Assembly (NCBI RefSeq): GCF_037890675.1
Contig: NZ_CP149574.1
Coordinates: forward strand, 3,262,874-3,326,873
Source: Methylovirgula sp. 4M-Z18
Lineage (GTDB): Bacteria > Pseudomonadota > Alphaproteobacteria > Rhizobiales > Beijerinckiaceae
Reading direction: 5' to 3'
DNA: 64,000 nt
Shown here: piece after piece, positions 1 through 9,221 of the stretch
Layout: every line of letters starts with the position of its first letter
How positions within the stretch are numbered: position 1 is the first letter of the stretch
Notes under the pieces: generated by a model
What the model was told of the DNA's origin: nothing
Seen by the model: the letters and a program-made list of their open reading frames with translations, nothing else
Databases searched by the model: none
Made by a program: the position numbers and the translations under genes

Positions 1-544
1 CGTCGCCGACACGCGTCACATCCAATTGATCGAGCGTGCGAAGCGCGCTCTCCGCCTGGCATTCGCTGTCGCGGAAGGTCGAGAAATCGTGCTTGCCGAG
101 CAAGCGTTTTGCAGCCGTGTCCATCGCTTGTGCATCGAGGCGCCGCTTCACCAGCCAGGCGCGCCCGGCCTCAAGGGTCAACGGCGCGCGGCGATTGATG
201 ATCCGGTAGAGATAATGGCGCTTGACCGCGGAGTGGCGCGCGTCGAAATCGTCCCCGACCTCCTCGGCGCGCACGATCGCCACCGGATGCGGCCGCATAT
301 GCGCATTCACGGCATCGCGGATCGTATCGGAGCGCCAGACACGGCTCGTCTCGATATGCGCCACCTGCCCGGTCGCATGCACGCCGGAATCGGTGCGGCC
401 CGCGCCGCGCACGATCAGCCTCTCGCCGGTGACGCCGAACAGCGCGTCTTCCAGCACCTGCTGCACCGAGAGATGCACCTCCTGCCGCTGCCAGCCGGCG
501 AAGGGCGTACCGTCATATTCGATGGTGAGCTTGTAGCGCGGCAT
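1..544 (-). CDS. truA: tRNA pseudouridine synthase A, 3' part cut by window edge
   Basis: TruA isomerises uridines 38-40 of the tRNA anticodon stem-loop to pseudouridine. The reverse strand from ATG 544 reads [20 protein letters not shown], the usual TruA opening, followed by [14 protein letters not shown]. Asp52 in that motif matches the catalytic aspartate of the family. About 181 codons are visible and the reading frame is still open at base 1, so the C-terminal part lies outside the window. The start lies one base after the fmt stop codon (546-548), so def, fmt and truA look like one transcription unit, a common arrangement. The identity is clear; only the end is missing. Confidence 0.95.
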   Translation of the reverse strand, partial: MPRYKLTIEYDGTPFAGWQRQEVHLSVQQVLEDALFGVTGERLIVRGAGRTDSGVHATGQVAHIETSRVWRSDTIRDAVNAHMRPHPVAIVRAEEVGDDFDARHSAVKRHYLYRIINRRAPLTLEAGRAWLVKRRLDAQAMDTAAKRLLGKHDFSTFRDSECQAESALRTLDQLDVTRVGD

Positions 545-545
545 G

Positions 546-1508
546 TCAGTTAAGCTTCGCTCCGGCCGCCACCGGCGTGCCGCGCAGGAAATCCGCGACC
601 TGCATCGGTGCCTTGCCGGCGCGCTGGATTTCGGCGAGTTGAATCGCGCCTGTGCCGCAGGCAATCATGAGATTGCCATCAAGCGTAGTCCCTGGGACCG
701 CGGGCGTCCCGCCCGCACCGGCGCCGGACGCCCGCGCTCCTAAATGTGCGCGCAAAACTTTGATGCGCTCCGGCCCCTTGCCGGAATCCATCTCGAACCA
801 AGCGCCCGGAAAGGGCGTGAGGCCGCGAATGTGATTATGCACGTCCGGCGCAGGCTTCGCCCAATCGATCCGTGTTTCGCCCTTGTCGATTTTCGCGGCG
901 TAAGTCACGCCATCTTCCGCTTGCGGCTGAAAGTGCAGCGAGCCACGCGACAACGCGCCAAGCGCGCGCGCCATCAGGTCGGCACCGATCGTCGCCATGC
1001 GGTCGTGCAAGTCGCGCGCATTCATCTCGGGCGTGATGGCGATTTTCTCCGCCATCCCGATCGGTCCGGTGTCGAGCCCTTCGTCCATACGCATCACCAT
1101 GACGCCGGTCACCGTGTCGCCCGCCATGATCGCGCGCTGAATCGGCGCCGCACCGCGCCAACGCGGCAGCAGCGAGCCGTGCAAATTCAAACAGCCTAGA
1201 CGCGGCGCATCGAGAATGGCTTTCGGCAAAATCAGCCCGTAGGCGACGACGACCGCCACATCGGCGTCGTGCGCGCGGAAATGTTCGGCGGCTTCCTCAC
1301 TGCGCAAGCTTTTCGGCGTCAGCACAGGAATGTGAAACCGCTCTGCCACCACCTGCACCGGCGATGGCGTCAGTTCCAATCCGCGCCGCCCGGCGGGTTT
1401 GGGCGCGCGCGTATAACACGCCACGACTTCATGGCCCTGGCCGACGATCTCGGACAGAACCGGACACGCAAAATCCGGCGTCCCCATGAAGATGATGCGC
1501 AGAGTCAT
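546..1508 (-). CDS. fmt: Methionyl-tRNA formyltransferase
   Basis: Fmt transfers a formyl group from 10-formyl-THF to Met-tRNAi. The 320-residue protein begins [18 protein letters not shown] and carries the signature [15 protein letters not shown]. Asn108, His110 and Asp146 (in MDEGLDTG) match the known catalytic residues. The C-terminal domain (about 205-315) binds tRNA. Residues about 258-272 form an unusual Gly/Ala/Pro-rich stretch encoded by an inverted repeat at 699-736, where relatives normally have a short turn; the frame stays open through it. The gene sits between def and truA, one base from truA. Identity is certain; whether the insert changes activity is unknown. Confidence 0.97.
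   Translation of the reverse strand: MTLRIIFMGTPDFACPVLSEIVGQGHEVVACYTRAPKPAGRRGLELTPSPVQVVAERFHIPVLTPKSLRSEEAAEHFRAHDADVAVVVAYGLILPKAILDAPRLGCLNLHGSLLPRWRGAAPIQRAIMAGDTVTGVMVMRMDEGLDTGPIGMAEKIAITPEMNARDLHDRMATIGADLMARALGALSRGSLHFQPQAEDGVTYAAKIDKGETRIDWAKPAPDVHNHIRGLTPFPGAWFEMDSGKGPERIKVLRAHLGARASGAGAGGTPAVPGTTLDGNLMIACGTGAIQLAEIQRAGKAPMQVADFLRGTPVAAGAKLN
699..736. repeat. Inverted repeat inside fmt
   Basis: Two 11-base arms, CGCGGGCGTCC at 699-709 and GGACGCCCGCG at 726-736, are perfect inverted copies separated by 16 bases. The element lies in frame within the C-terminal domain of fmt and encodes the Ala/Gly/Pro-rich insert. It resembles GC-rich palindromic repeats that scatter through alphaproteobacterial genomes, but family membership is inferred. 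No second copy was recognised in this window. Confidence 0.6.
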
Positions 1509-1543
1509 TTGATACTCGAAATCCTTGCGTCCTGGCTTCCGGC

Positions 1544-2059
1544 CTAGACCGCGAGCCGCGCCGCCTTGGTGAATTTCTTCATCACCCGGTCACGCTTCAG
1601 CTTCGAAATATGATCGATGAACAAAGCACCGTTGAGATGGTCGATCTCATGCTGCAGGCAGGTCGCGAGAAGCCCGTCGGCGTCGATCTCCTGCTCCTTG
1701 CCGTCCCGGTCTATATAACGCACGCGCACTTTCGCGGGGCGCTCGACCTCGTTGAAATAATCGGGAATCGACAGGCAGCCTTCTTCGTAGGTGGCGAGCT
1801 CGTCCGATTTCCAGACCACTTCCGGATTGAGGAAAACCATGGGCGCCGGCTCCTCTTCCTCCTTTTTGGCGAGGTCGATGACGACCACCCGCTTCGGCAC
1901 GCCGATCTGAATGGCGGCAAGGCCGATGCCGGGGGCGTCGTACATGGTCTCGAGCATGTCATCCACGAGCGTCCGAATCTCGGCGTCGATCGTTGTCACC
2001 GGCTCGGAAACGAGGCGCAAACGGGGATCGGGCAGCAGGACTATGGGGCGGATGGTCAT
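1544..2059 (-). CDS. def: Peptide deformylase
   Basis: Deformylase removes the N-formyl group from nascent proteins using a metal ion. The 171-residue product has all three motifs: [10 protein letters not shown] (44-53), EEGCLS with ligand Cys95, and QHEIDHLNG with ligands His137 and His141 and catalytic Glu138. I chose ATG 2059 ([15 protein letters not shown]), where family members start. A longer frame from a GTG at 2095 adds 12 residues unlike the family. The gene is upstream of fmt in the same direction, 35 bases away, the usual def-fmt pairing that couples formylation with deformylation. Confidence 0.96.
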   Translation of the reverse strand: MTIRPIVLLPDPRLRLVSEPVTTIDAEIRTLVDDMLETMYDAPGIGLAAIQIGVPKRVVVIDLAKKEEEEPAPMVFLNPEVVWKSDELATYEEGCLSIPDYFNEVERPAKVRVRYIDRDGKEQEIDADGLLATCLQHEIDHLNGALFIDHISKLKRDRVMKKFTKAARLAV

Positions 2060-2202
2060 CGATGGGTCTCGGTTGATCGGGCTCTTGCGCATCACATAAG
2101 CGCGCTGGGGTAATCGGTCAATTTAATAGCTCCGGATTTACGGCCCTTAGATTGGAAAAGTTCCTATTTTGTTCTTACGCGCGAATCATATATGATGGGC
2201 TC

Positions 2203-3396
2203 ATGCAAGGTATGACTCTCTCCTCCCCCGTCCTGACCCTCGGATCGACGCCGGTCACGGTACTGCACCTTCTGGTGCTCGCCGTCCTGGCCATGCTTGG
2301 GCTATTGCTCGTACTCGCCACAGCGACCCTGCGCGCCAATCGGGAGCGCGATTTTGCCGCCGGGGCCGAAGCCGAGCGCAGCCAGGAACTCGACGAGCGG
2401 CTGGGCGAGATCAACAAGGCCAATGCCGAGCTTGCCGGCCGGCTCGCAACCATGGCCGAGGTGCTCACCACCCGCCAATCGGACCTCGCCCGCTACATGG
2501 CCGAGCGGCTCGACGCGGTCGGCACCAAGGTCGGCCAGGGGCTGGAGCAATCCTCCAAAACGACGGCGGAGAATCTCACCAAGCTCAACGAGCGCCTCGC
2601 CGTGATCGACGCGGCGCAGAACCGCCTCACCGGCCTGACCGAAGAGGTGGTGACGCTGAAAGATATTCTCGCCAACAAGCAGACACGCGGTGCCTTCGGG
2701 CAAAGCCGCATGGAAGCGATCATCCGCGACGGCCTGCCGCCCAACGCCTTCGAATTTCAGGCGACGCTGAAAACCGGCGTGCGGCCCGATTGCCTAATCC
2801 GGCTGCCGAATGACGAGCGCGGCATGGCGATCGACGCGAAATTCCCGCTCGAAGGCTTTACCGCTCTGCGCGAGGCGGAAACCGAAGAGGAGCGACGCGG
2901 GGCCATCGCGCGGGTGCGCGGCGATGTCGGCAAACATGTGAAGGACATTGCCGAGCGCTATCTGGTGCCCGGCGTGACCCAAGACATTGCAGTCATGTTC
3001 GTGCCTTCGGAATCGATCTTCGCCGACCTGCACGAATATTTCGACGACGTGGTGCAGCGCGCCCACCGCGCCCGCATCACCATCGTGTCCCCGTCCCTGC
3101 TGATGATGGCGGTGCAGGTGATCCGCTCGATCATGCGCGATGCGCGCATGCGCGAGGAAGCGCACCGCATTCAGGACGAGGTGGGCAAATTGCTCGACGA
3201 CGTGCGGCGGCTGGGCGACAGGGTCGGTAAGCTCGACGACCATTTCCGCCAGGCGCAGAAGGACGTGTCGGATATCGTGATTTCCTCGAACAAGGTGCTG
3301 GCGCGCGGCGAGAAGATTCAAGCGGTGGAGTTCGAGGACGCGCCGGAAAGAACCGCGCCCGCGACGACAGTGAAGTTTCCGCGGGCAGCGGAATAG
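2203..3396 (+). CDS. rmuC: DNA recombination protein RmuC homologue
   Basis: RmuC-family proteins limit recombination at inverted repeats and carry a nuclease-like core. After a membrane segment (about residues 18-45 from ATG 2203) comes a coiled-coil stretch to about residue 165. The RmuC domain follows, with motifs DAKFPLEGF, FVPSESIFADLHEY and IVSPSLLMMAVQVIRSI typical of the family. The Asp-Lys pair in DAKFP fits the predicted nuclease site. The length, 397 residues, is normal. A TTG at 2152 would add 17 residues; ATG 2203 is preferred because the leader before it is not family-like. It is transcribed divergently from def. The exact biochemical role of RmuC is still poorly defined. Confidence 0.9.
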   Translation: MQGMTLSSPVLTLGSTPVTVLHLLVLAVLAMLGLLLVLATATLRANRERDFAAGAEAERSQELDERLGEINKANAELAGRLATMAEVLTTRQSDLARYMAERLDAVGTKVGQGLEQSSKTTAENLTKLNERLAVIDAAQNRLTGLTEEVVTLKDILANKQTRGAFGQSRMEAIIRDGLPPNAFEFQATLKTGVRPDCLIRLPNDERGMAIDAKFPLEGFTALREAETEEERRGAIARVRGDVGKHVKDIAERYLVPGVTQDIAVMFVPSESIFADLHEYFDDVVQRAHRARITIVSPSLLMMAVQVIRSIMRDARMREEAHRIQDEVGKLLDDVRRLGDRVGKLDDHFRQAQKDVSDIVISSNKVLARGEKIQAVEFEDAPERTAPATTVKFPRAAE

Positions 3397-3405
3397 ATAA
3401 GCTGC

Positions 3406-4551
3406 TTAAGCGTAAACCGCATCGCGGATCGCATCGGGAAAGGCGCCCTGCATCCCGGCGAAAGCGGTATTCGTCAGTGCAACGACGGAAAGCTGGCGCA
3501 CCGGATCGACGAACCAGGAATGGCCGTAGGCACCGCCCCATTGCAGCGTGCCCTTGGATTGCGGCGTTGCCGTGCCGGCCGGATCTTCCAGCACCGCCCA
3601 ACCATAGCTGAAGCCCCAGCCCGGCCCCCGGGTTTCGGCCCGCGGATCGAGCTGATTCGTGACCATGGCTTTGACCGTCTTGGGCTGCAGGATCGGTGCG
3701 CCGCCCTGGCGAATGGTCTCCAAGAAACGCAAGATATCGCCGGCCGTGCCGGCCATTCCCGCCCCGCCGGACGGATAGGAATTGGGATCGAAGATGCGCT
3801 TCGGAGCGAAGGTGAGGCTGGGCGCAAAATCCAGGCGGATGGTTTCGTCGAGCAGGACCGGCGTCGGATTGCCATCGGCATAATGCGTCACCAGGCGGCG
3901 AACGTCCGTCACTTGAAAGCCCGTGTCCTTCAGATGTAGCGGGTCCGCCACCTGCCGCGCGACGACCGCCGGCAAGGACATGCCCGTCGCGGCTTCAAGC
4001 ACGCCGCCCAGCACGTCCATGGCAAGCGAATAGCGCCATTCAGCACCCGGCGCACTGGCGAGCGGCACCTGAGAGAGCCTGGCCAGATTTTCAGAGAGCG
4101 GCAAGCCAGGTTCGGCGAGCCCGTCCGAAACGCCAAGACGCGCGAAATCCTCGCCGGAAGGCGCGGTGAAACTGTAGCTGAGCCCGGCGGTATGGGTCAG
4201 AAGCTGGCGCAGCGTGATCGTCGGCGCCGTGCCATCCGGGAGCCGAGGCCGGAAATCCGGCAGCCAGCGGGTCACCGGATCGTCGAGGCCAATGACATTT
4301 TCCTCCACGAGGCGCATCGCCGCCGCCGTCACGATCGGTTTGGTGATGGAGGCCAGCAGGAAAATATCATCTTCCCGCATCGGCCGCGCGGCTTCACGGT
4401 CCGCGAAGCCGGCGGCGCGCCGGAAGACGATCGCGCCTGCCCGTGCGACCAAAACGACCGTGCCGACAATCCTCTCCTCGGCGATCGCGCGATCGATAAC
4501 GGCATCAAGACCCGTCGCCAACCCTGGCGCATAGGACAAATCGCTATACAT
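3406..4551 (-). CDS. Serine hydrolase of the class C beta-lactamase family
   Basis: This 381-residue protein belongs to the beta-lactamase/D-aminopeptidase/esterase superfamily (PF00144). The nucleophile motif is SITK in FLLASITKPIVTAAAMRL. A Tyr motif follows in AEWRYSLAMDVLGGVLE, and a late conserved segment LQWGGAYGHSWFVDP takes the place of the KTG box. No signal peptide is seen, so a cytosolic esterase or amide hydrolase is more likely than a secreted penicillinase. ATG 4551 is preceded by GGAG at a suitable distance; an upstream GTG at 4566 is less likely. It is divergent from the TetR gene, 75 bases away, which may control it. The substrate is unknown. Confidence 0.85.
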   Translation of the reverse strand: MYSDLSYAPGLATGLDAVIDRAIAEERIVGTVVLVARAGAIVFRRAAGFADREAARPMREDDIFLLASITKPIVTAAAMRLVEENVIGLDDPVTRWLPDFRPRLPDGTAPTITLRQLLTHTAGLSYSFTAPSGEDFARLGVSDGLAEPGLPLSENLARLSQVPLASAPGAEWRYSLAMDVLGGVLEAATGMSLPAVVARQVADPLHLKDTGFQVTDVRRLVTHYADGNPTPVLLDETIRLDFAPSLTFAPKRIFDPNSYPSGGAGMAGTAGDILRFLETIRQGGAPILQPKTVKAMVTNQLDPRAETRGPGWGFSYGWAVLEDPAGTATPQSKGTLQWGGAYGHSWFVDPVRQLSVVALTNTAFAGMQGAFPDAIRDAVYA

Positions 4552-4626
4552 CGGACCGAACTCCACTATATAAGGAATGATCGCTCCGTAATATCACAAA
4601 TCGAATAGAATTCAAGAGTGACCGTT

Positions 4627-5256
4627 ATGATAAATAAACGCCCAAGGGGACGCCCGCGCGCCTTCGACCGCGACGTGGCATTGGCGACAGCGGCGAGGAC
4701 ATTCTGGGAACACGGTTTCGAGGGGACCTCGATCGCCGACCTGACCGAGGCCATGCGCATCACGCCGCAAAGCCTCTATGCGGCGTTTCATTCGAAGGCC
4801 GACCTCTACCACGAGACCCTGCAATGGTACCGCTCGACCTTTGGCGGGGTTCGCGCCGAGGCGCTCGAAGAAGAGCCTGATGTGATCGCCTGTTTCTCGC
4901 GCATCCTGTTCAACACAGCCCGTCACTACGCCAGAGGTGGCGACCAGCCCCTCGGCTGCATGATCGCCAGCGCTGTGCTCAATTGTGCCAGCGAGAATCG
5001 GGCAGTGGGAGCCTATCTCGCCGACCTTCGCCTGCAAGGACGAACCAAGCTTCAGCGGCGCTTGGAACGGGCGGTTAAGGAAGGTCAATTGCGCGCCGAT
5101 ACGGACGCCACCGGACTTGCACGTTATTTGGCCGCGATCATCCAGGGCATGTCGGTGCAAGCACGCGACGGTGCGACGGAAGAGGATTTGAGGGGGCTGG
5201 CGCATATCGCCGTCGCGGAACTCAAACGGCATCTGAGCGGAGCGCGAGAAACGTAG
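4627..5256 (+). CDS. TetR/AcrR-family transcriptional regulator
   Basis: A 209-residue regulator. An N-terminal helix-turn-helix (about residues 10-55) contains GFEGTSIADLTEAMRITPQS and LYAAFHSKADLYHETL, the hallmark of TetR proteins. The C-terminal part is a helical ligand-binding domain with no recognisable ligand. A GTG at 4618 could extend it by three residues. The gene is divergent from the serine hydrolase, and the 75-base gap would hold both promoters and any operator. I found no clear palindrome there, so autoregulation and control of the hydrolase are inferred only from layout. Confidence 0.9.
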   Translation: MINKRPRGRPRAFDRDVALATAARTFWEHGFEGTSIADLTEAMRITPQSLYAAFHSKADLYHETLQWYRSTFGGVRAEALEEEPDVIACFSRILFNTARHYARGGDQPLGCMIASAVLNCASENRAVGAYLADLRLQGRTKLQRRLERAVKEGQLRADTDATGLARYLAAIIQGMSVQARDGATEEDLRGLAHIAVAELKRHLSGARET

Positions 5257-5272
5257 TTCCGGAGGTCTCGGG

Positions 5273-5878
5273 TCAAAATTCTGACCGGCTGCGGATCGCC
5301 GCCGCCAAGGTGCCTTCGTCCAAATAATCGAGTTCGCCGCCGACCGGCACGCCATGCGCGAGCTTGGTGACTTTCGCGCCCGTATGCGCGAGCAGATCGG
5401 TGATGTAATGCGCTGTCGTTTGCCCGTCGACGGTCGCGTTCACCGCGAGAATGACTTCGTGCACACCGCCTTCGGCCACGCGCGCGACGAGGCTGTTCAA
5501 ATTGAGATCGTCGGGGCCGACGCCATCGAGCGGCGACAAGGTGCCGCCGAGAACGTGGTAGCGCGCGCGCATCACGCCGGCGCGCTCCAGCGCCCAAAGA
5601 TCGGCGACAGTTTCGACCACCACCAGCACCTGTCCGTCGCGCCGTTCGTCGCGGCACAAATTACACGGATCGGACGTATCGACATTGCCGCACGTGCTGC
5701 AGGTGACAATGCGTTCGCGCGCCGTCTGCATAGCATCCGCAAGTGGTGCAAGAAGTTCCTCGCGCTTGCGGATCAGATGCAAAGCGGCGCGCCGCGCCGA
5801 ACGTGGTCCAAGGCCGGGCAAGCGAGCGAGCAGTTGAATGAGACGCTCGATTTCAGGACCAACGATACGTTCCGCCAT
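5273..5878 (-). CDS. recR: Recombination protein RecR
   Basis: RecR works with RecF and RecO to load RecA at gapped DNA. The 201-residue protein has the helix-hairpin-helix region [17 protein letters not shown] (19-35). A four-Cys zinc finger follows, [16 protein letters not shown], and then a Toprim domain with [15 protein letters not shown]. Length and domain order are normal. It is the last gene of the dnaX-ybaB-recR unit, a widespread arrangement, 61 bases downstream of ybaB. That gap contains a 10-bp hairpin described separately. Its stop lies 16 bases beyond the convergent TetR gene. Confidence 0.96.
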   Translation of the reverse strand: MAERIVGPEIERLIQLLARLPGLGPRSARRAALHLIRKREELLAPLADAMQTARERIVTCSTCGNVDTSDPCNLCRDERRDGQVLVVVETVADLWALERAGVMRARYHVLGGTLSPLDGVGPDDLNLNSLVARVAEGGVHEVILAVNATVDGQTTAHYITDLLAHTGAKVTKLAHGVPVGGELDYLDEGTLAAAIRSRSEF

Positions 5879-5904
5879 GCAGAAATTCCGATGTGTTGGA
5901 ATCC

Positions 5905-5927
5905 CTTCTCCCGCAAGGCGGGAGAAG
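5905..5927. repeat. Short hairpin repeat between ybaB and recR
   Basis: CTTCTCCCGC (5905-5914), loop AAG and GCGGGAGAAG (5918-5927) form a perfect 10-bp stem inside the operon. No T-run follows on the minus strand, so it is unlikely to be a full terminator. Related but decayed forms lie near 43275-43303 and 60808-60837, which suggests a dispersed palindromic repeat. Confidence 0.55.
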
Positions 5928-5939
5928 AAAGGCTCAGCG

Positions 5940-6263
5940 TTAGAACGGCAGTTTCATGCCGGGCGGCAGCGGCAGGCCCGCGGTCATCGCCTTCATCTTT
6001 TCTTCGATGAGGCGTTCGCCTTTCTTGCGCGCATCGTCATGCGCGGTCACGATAAGGTCTTCGAGGATCTCCACCTCGTCGGCCTTGAGCAGGGACGGAT
6101 CGATCGCGATACCTTTCATCTGGCCCTTCGCGGTCAGGGTGACGCGCACGAGGCCGCCGCCCGATTGGCCCTCGACCAAGGTCTGCTCCATCTCGGCCTG
6201 CATGTCTTGCATTTTGGCCTGCATTTCCTGGGCTTTCTTCATCAGCCCCATCACGTCGCGCAT
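5940..6263 (-). CDS. ybaB: YbaB/EbfC nucleoid-associated protein
   Basis: A 107-residue protein of the YbaB/EbfC family, small dimeric DNA-binding proteins. It begins [18 protein letters not shown] and has the conserved [18 protein letters not shown] and [16 protein letters not shown] segments, with a Pro-rich end. It lies between dnaX (40 bases upstream) and recR on the same strand, the standard neighbourhood. Its precise function is not known in this lineage; roles in nucleoid organisation and gene regulation are reported for relatives. Confidence 0.95.
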   Translation of the reverse strand: MRDVMGLMKKAQEMQAKMQDMQAEMEQTLVEGQSGGGLVRVTLTAKGQMKGIAIDPSLLKADEVEILEDLIVTAHDDARKKGERLIEEKMKAMTAGLPLPPGMKLPF

Positions 6264-6302
6264 CGCGATCTCCTTCGGTTATCCTTGAAATGACGGTCTC
6301 GG

Positions 6303-8156
6303 TTAGAGGTCGTCCTCGGTGTAAAACGAGTCGCCGTAGCTGACTTCATCGTCGCCTTGCTGTGGCGGATCGAGCGGTTCCAGCGCAGGCGGCGCCTCGG
6401 GCACGATCGAGCGCACCGCGACGATTTCCGCGCCGGGGAATTGTTCGAGCACGCTGCGCACCAGTGGATCTGCACGAACACCGGCCAACTTCTGGCGCTC
6501 AGTCTCCTCCGCTACTTCGCGCAGCGAGGGCGCGGCATTGCCCTTTGAGATCGAGATCATCCAGCGCGTGTCGGTCCACTCCTGCAACTTGCGCATCAAT
6601 GTCTGCGCAAGCTGCGGCGAACCGCCGGGGCTCAATTCAAAATCGATCCGGCCGTGCTCGAAATGGATGAGCCGGATGTCACGCTCGATCGCGATCTTCA
6701 GCTGAATGTCGCGATGCTTGTCACACAAAGCGATGACATCACGCAGCGTATTGAGCCGCGGTCCCGCAGGAACGGGCTCGGCGACAGCCATCTGCTGGGG
6801 GCGCAGGTTGTAAGCGGTAGCCATTGCGGCAGAGGCGGAAGTGCCGCGCGGGGGTGCAGCCGGCATTGCAGCTTGCGGCGCAGCGATCGACCCGCCCGCC
6901 TGCAATTTGCGCAACACCTCGTCCGGTGGCGGCAGATCGGCGGCATAGGCGATCCGCACCAACACCATGTCGGCGGCCGCAAGCGGGCGTGGGCTTTCCT
7001 TCACGTCGCTGAGGCCCTTGAGCAGCATTTGCCACGCGCGCGTCAGCACTGCCATGCTCAAGGTCTTTGCAAACGCACCGCCGCGGTCGCGCTCCTCCGG
7101 CGTGACGGCAGGATCCTGCGCCGCATCCGGTACTAACTTCAGGCGCGTGACGAAATGCACGAATTCGGCCAGATCGGCGAGCACCTGGCCCGGGTCGGCG
7201 CCAAGATCGTATTGCGCCTTCAAGCCGCCCAGCGCCACCGCCATATCGCCTTTCATCAAGGCCTCGAACAGGTCGATGACGCGGCCGCGATCGGCGAGGC
7301 CCAGCATATGGCGCACGCTTTCCGCGTCGATTTTGCCGCCCATCATCGCGCCATGCGCGATCGCCTGATCCGTGAGCGACAGCGAGTCGCGCACCGAACC
7401 TTCCGCCGCGCGGGCGATGAGGCTCAAGGCCTCCGGTTCGATCTCGACCTTTTCCTTGCCGCAGATATTGGCAAGATGCTTGATCAGCACGTCGGACTCG
7501 ACACGCTTCAAATCGAACCGCTGGCAGCGCGAGCGCACCGTCACCGGCACTTTCTCGATTTCGGTCGTCGCGAACAGAAATTTCACATGCTCGGGCGGCT
7601 CTTCGAGCGTCTTCAACAGCCCGTTGAAGGCGGCCTTCGAGAGCATGTGCACTTCGTCGATGATATAGACTTTGGTGCGCGCGGAAACGGGCAGATAGCG
7701 CGCACTCTCGATGATCTCGCGGATGTCGTCGATACCGGTGTGGGAGGCGGCATCCATCTCGATCACATCGACATGGCGCGATTCGATGATCGCCTGGCAA
7801 TGTTCGCCCAGCACCGGCATGTGAATGGTCGGCCGATGCACGCCCGGCTTGCCCGGCGCATCCGCCACTTCGTAATTGAACGCGCGGGCGAGAATGCGGG
7901 CGGTGGTGGTTTTGCCCACCCCGCGCACGCCGGTCAGAATATAGGCCTGATGGATGCGCCCCAGATCGAAGGCGTTCGACAAGGTGCGGACCATCGCCTC
8001 CTGGCCAATCAGGTCATCGAAATTGGCCGGACGGTATTTGCGGGCAAGAACGCGATAGGGCGTGGCGGCGGTTTTGGCGGCTGGCTCGGGGCCAAGATCG
8101 AAACCCGGTTCGGCATCACCAGACGGCGTTTGGTCCAAAACTGGCGTGTCGCTCAT
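6303..8156 (-). CDS. dnaX: DNA polymerase III subunit gamma/tau
   Basis: The clamp-loader ATPase. The 617-residue protein has Walker A GVRGVGKTTTAR (about 76-87), Walker B region KVYIIDEVHMLS, and sensor/SRC-like motif TVRSRCQRFDLKR. A Pro/Ala-rich linker leads to a tau-like C-terminal domain. The usual four-Cys zinc module after Walker A is degenerate: between about residues 95 and 120 only one Cys (GEHCQAI) remains. Loss of the other cysteines is, to my knowledge, common in Rhizobiales. It is preceded by the SRP RNA gene and followed by ybaB and recR. Two adjacent start codons (8159, 8156) are possible. Confidence 0.96.
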   Translation of the reverse strand: MSDTPVLDQTPSGDAEPGFDLGPEPAAKTAATPYRVLARKYRPANFDDLIGQEAMVRTLSNAFDLGRIHQAYILTGVRGVGKTTTARILARAFNYEVADAPGKPGVHRPTIHMPVLGEHCQAIIESRHVDVIEMDAASHTGIDDIREIIESARYLPVSARTKVYIIDEVHMLSKAAFNGLLKTLEEPPEHVKFLFATTEIEKVPVTVRSRCQRFDLKRVESDVLIKHLANICGKEKVEIEPEALSLIARAAEGSVRDSLSLTDQAIAHGAMMGGKIDAESVRHMLGLADRGRVIDLFEALMKGDMAVALGGLKAQYDLGADPGQVLADLAEFVHFVTRLKLVPDAAQDPAVTPEERDRGGAFAKTLSMAVLTRAWQMLLKGLSDVKESPRPLAAADMVLVRIAYAADLPPPDEVLRKLQAGGSIAAPQAAMPAAPPRGTSASAAMATAYNLRPQQMAVAEPVPAGPRLNTLRDVIALCDKHRDIQLKIAIERDIRLIHFEHGRIDFELSPGGSPQLAQTLMRKLQEWTDTRWMISISKGNAAPSLREVAEETERQKLAGVRADPLVRSVLEQFPGAEIVAVRSIVPEAPPALEPLDPPQQGDDEVSYGDSFYTEDDL

Positions 8157-8181
8157 CACCTGCCCATAAATTTCAAGGAGG

Positions 8182-8279
8182 TAGGAGGCTGGACAGAGAC
8201 CCGCTCGGTCTCGTTAGGGCTGCTACCTTCCGGTCCTGACCCGGTTGGCGAGTGAAACGTCCACTGCCAACCTCCCGGG
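8182..8279 (-). ncRNA. ffs: Signal recognition particle RNA (bacterial small type)
   Basis: On the minus strand the core GGACCGGAAGGTAGCAGCC (8219-8237) matches the conserved domain IV loops of 4.5S RNA that bind Ffh. The outer strands GGGAGGTTGGCAG (from about 8277) and CTGTCCAGCCTCC (to about 8184) pair to form the long stem. The length, near 98 nucleotides, fits the bacterial small type. Ends are estimated from pairing to within a few bases. It lies immediately upstream of dnaX in the same direction, a known alphaproteobacterial arrangement. Confidence 0.93.
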
Positions 8280-8319
8280 GCTCTATTTGGACTATGAGGG
8301 CCGCTTGTGCAAGAGTTGG

Positions 8320-8763
8320 ATGTCAGATTCTCGTGTATCAACCATGACCTTTGCCCTGCACCCGCGCCTCGCCGCCGACACGTTTCTTGTTGGCGATTTG
8401 CCCCTCTGCCGCGTCCTCCTGATGAATGATCAGCGATTTCCGTGGCTTATCCTCGTCCCGCGGCACGCCGAAATCCGTGAAATCATCGATCTCACAGCGC
8501 CGGAACGGTCCATTCTGATGGAAGAAATCGCAAGCGCCGCCACGGCCCTCAAGGCGGCAACGGCGTGCCACAAGCTGAATGTCGGTGCGCTGGGGAATAT
8601 GGTGCCGCAATTGCACATTCACGTCGTAGCCCGGTCCGAAGGCGATGCGGCCTGGCCTGGGCCGGTCTGGGGCAGCGGGACCGCCGAAGCCTATGCGGCG
8701 CCTGCCGCCGAGCAGTTCCTCGCCGACCTGCGGCACCGTCTGCCCGGCTTGCGCGATGCCTGA
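8320..8763 (+). CDS. HIT-family nucleotide hydrolase/transferase-like protein
   Basis: A 147-residue histidine-triad protein. The motif is VPQLHIHVVAR: the first His of the triad is Gln, while the central nucleophilic His and the third His are kept, a variant seen in a common bacterial HIT subgroup. HIT proteins hydrolyse or transfer nucleoside phosphoramidates or dinucleotides; the substrate here is unknown. The frame is open back to 8245, but that start would overlap the SRP RNA. ATG 8320 has an AAGAG site six bases upstream; ATG 8344 is an alternative. The 3' end overlaps mmcB by 8 bases, so the two are probably cotranslated. Confidence 0.88.
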   Translation: MSDSRVSTMTFALHPRLAADTFLVGDLPLCRVLLMNDQRFPWLILVPRHAEIREIIDLTAPERSILMEEIASAATALKAATACHKLNVGALGNMVPQLHIHVVARSEGDAAWPGPVWGSGTAEAYAAPAAEQFLADLRHRLPGLRDA

Positions 8764-9205
8764 CGGCCGCCAATCGGAGACCGCGCTCCTCATCGCCCGG
8801 GGCGCGCGGCGCCATTTACGCCAGCTTGGCTTTGCCACGATTACCGAACTGATCCTCCCCGACGGCCGCCGCGCCGATATCGTCGCGCTCGCCGGCGACG
8901 GCACGATCCATATCGTCGAGATCAAATCGTCGGTCGCGGATTTCCGCAGCGATACGAAATGGCCGGACTATCGCGTCCATTGCGATCATCTGTCCTTTGC
9001 CGTCACCCAGGACATGCCGCTCGACATCATGCCGCAAGACGCGGGGCTGATCGTCGCCGACGCTTATGGCGCAGCGGTTTTGCGCGATGCGCCGAGCCAT
9101 CGCATGAGCGGTGCGACGCGGCGCGCCGTACTTTTGCGGTTCGCCCATGCGGCAGCCGATCGGCTGCACTTGCAGGAAGATCCGGAGAGCGGACTTTTGT
9201 CGTAA
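8756..9205 (+). CDS. mmcB: MmcB-family DNA repair protein
   Basis: A 149-residue protein matching the MmcB family, named for a Caulobacter DNA-repair gene. A restriction-endonuclease-like core is visible: ELILPDGRRADIVAL followed by IHIVEIKSSVADFRSD, with Asp and the Glu-x-Lys pair as likely catalytic residues of a PD-(D/E)XK fold. WPDYRVHCDHLSFAV follows, a family hallmark. ATG 8756 overlaps the end of the HIT gene by 8 bases in another frame. The biochemical reaction is not established; the nuclease fold is inferred from the motif. Confidence 0.85.
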   Translation: MPDGRQSETALLIARGARRHLRQLGFATITELILPDGRRADIVALAGDGTIHIVEIKSSVADFRSDTKWPDYRVHCDHLSFAVTQDMPLDIMPQDAGLIVADAYGAAVLRDAPSHRMSGATRRAVLLRFAHAAADRLHLQEDPESGLLS

Positions 9206-9221
9206 AAGTTAGCTTTTCGAT

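Noticed and set aside
26-553. 175-codon open frame on plus
   Set aside because: Opposite strand of truA, which has its catalytic motif intact.
8245-8319. Longer start for the HIT gene
   Set aside because: It would overlap the SRP RNA, and the added residues do not match the family.
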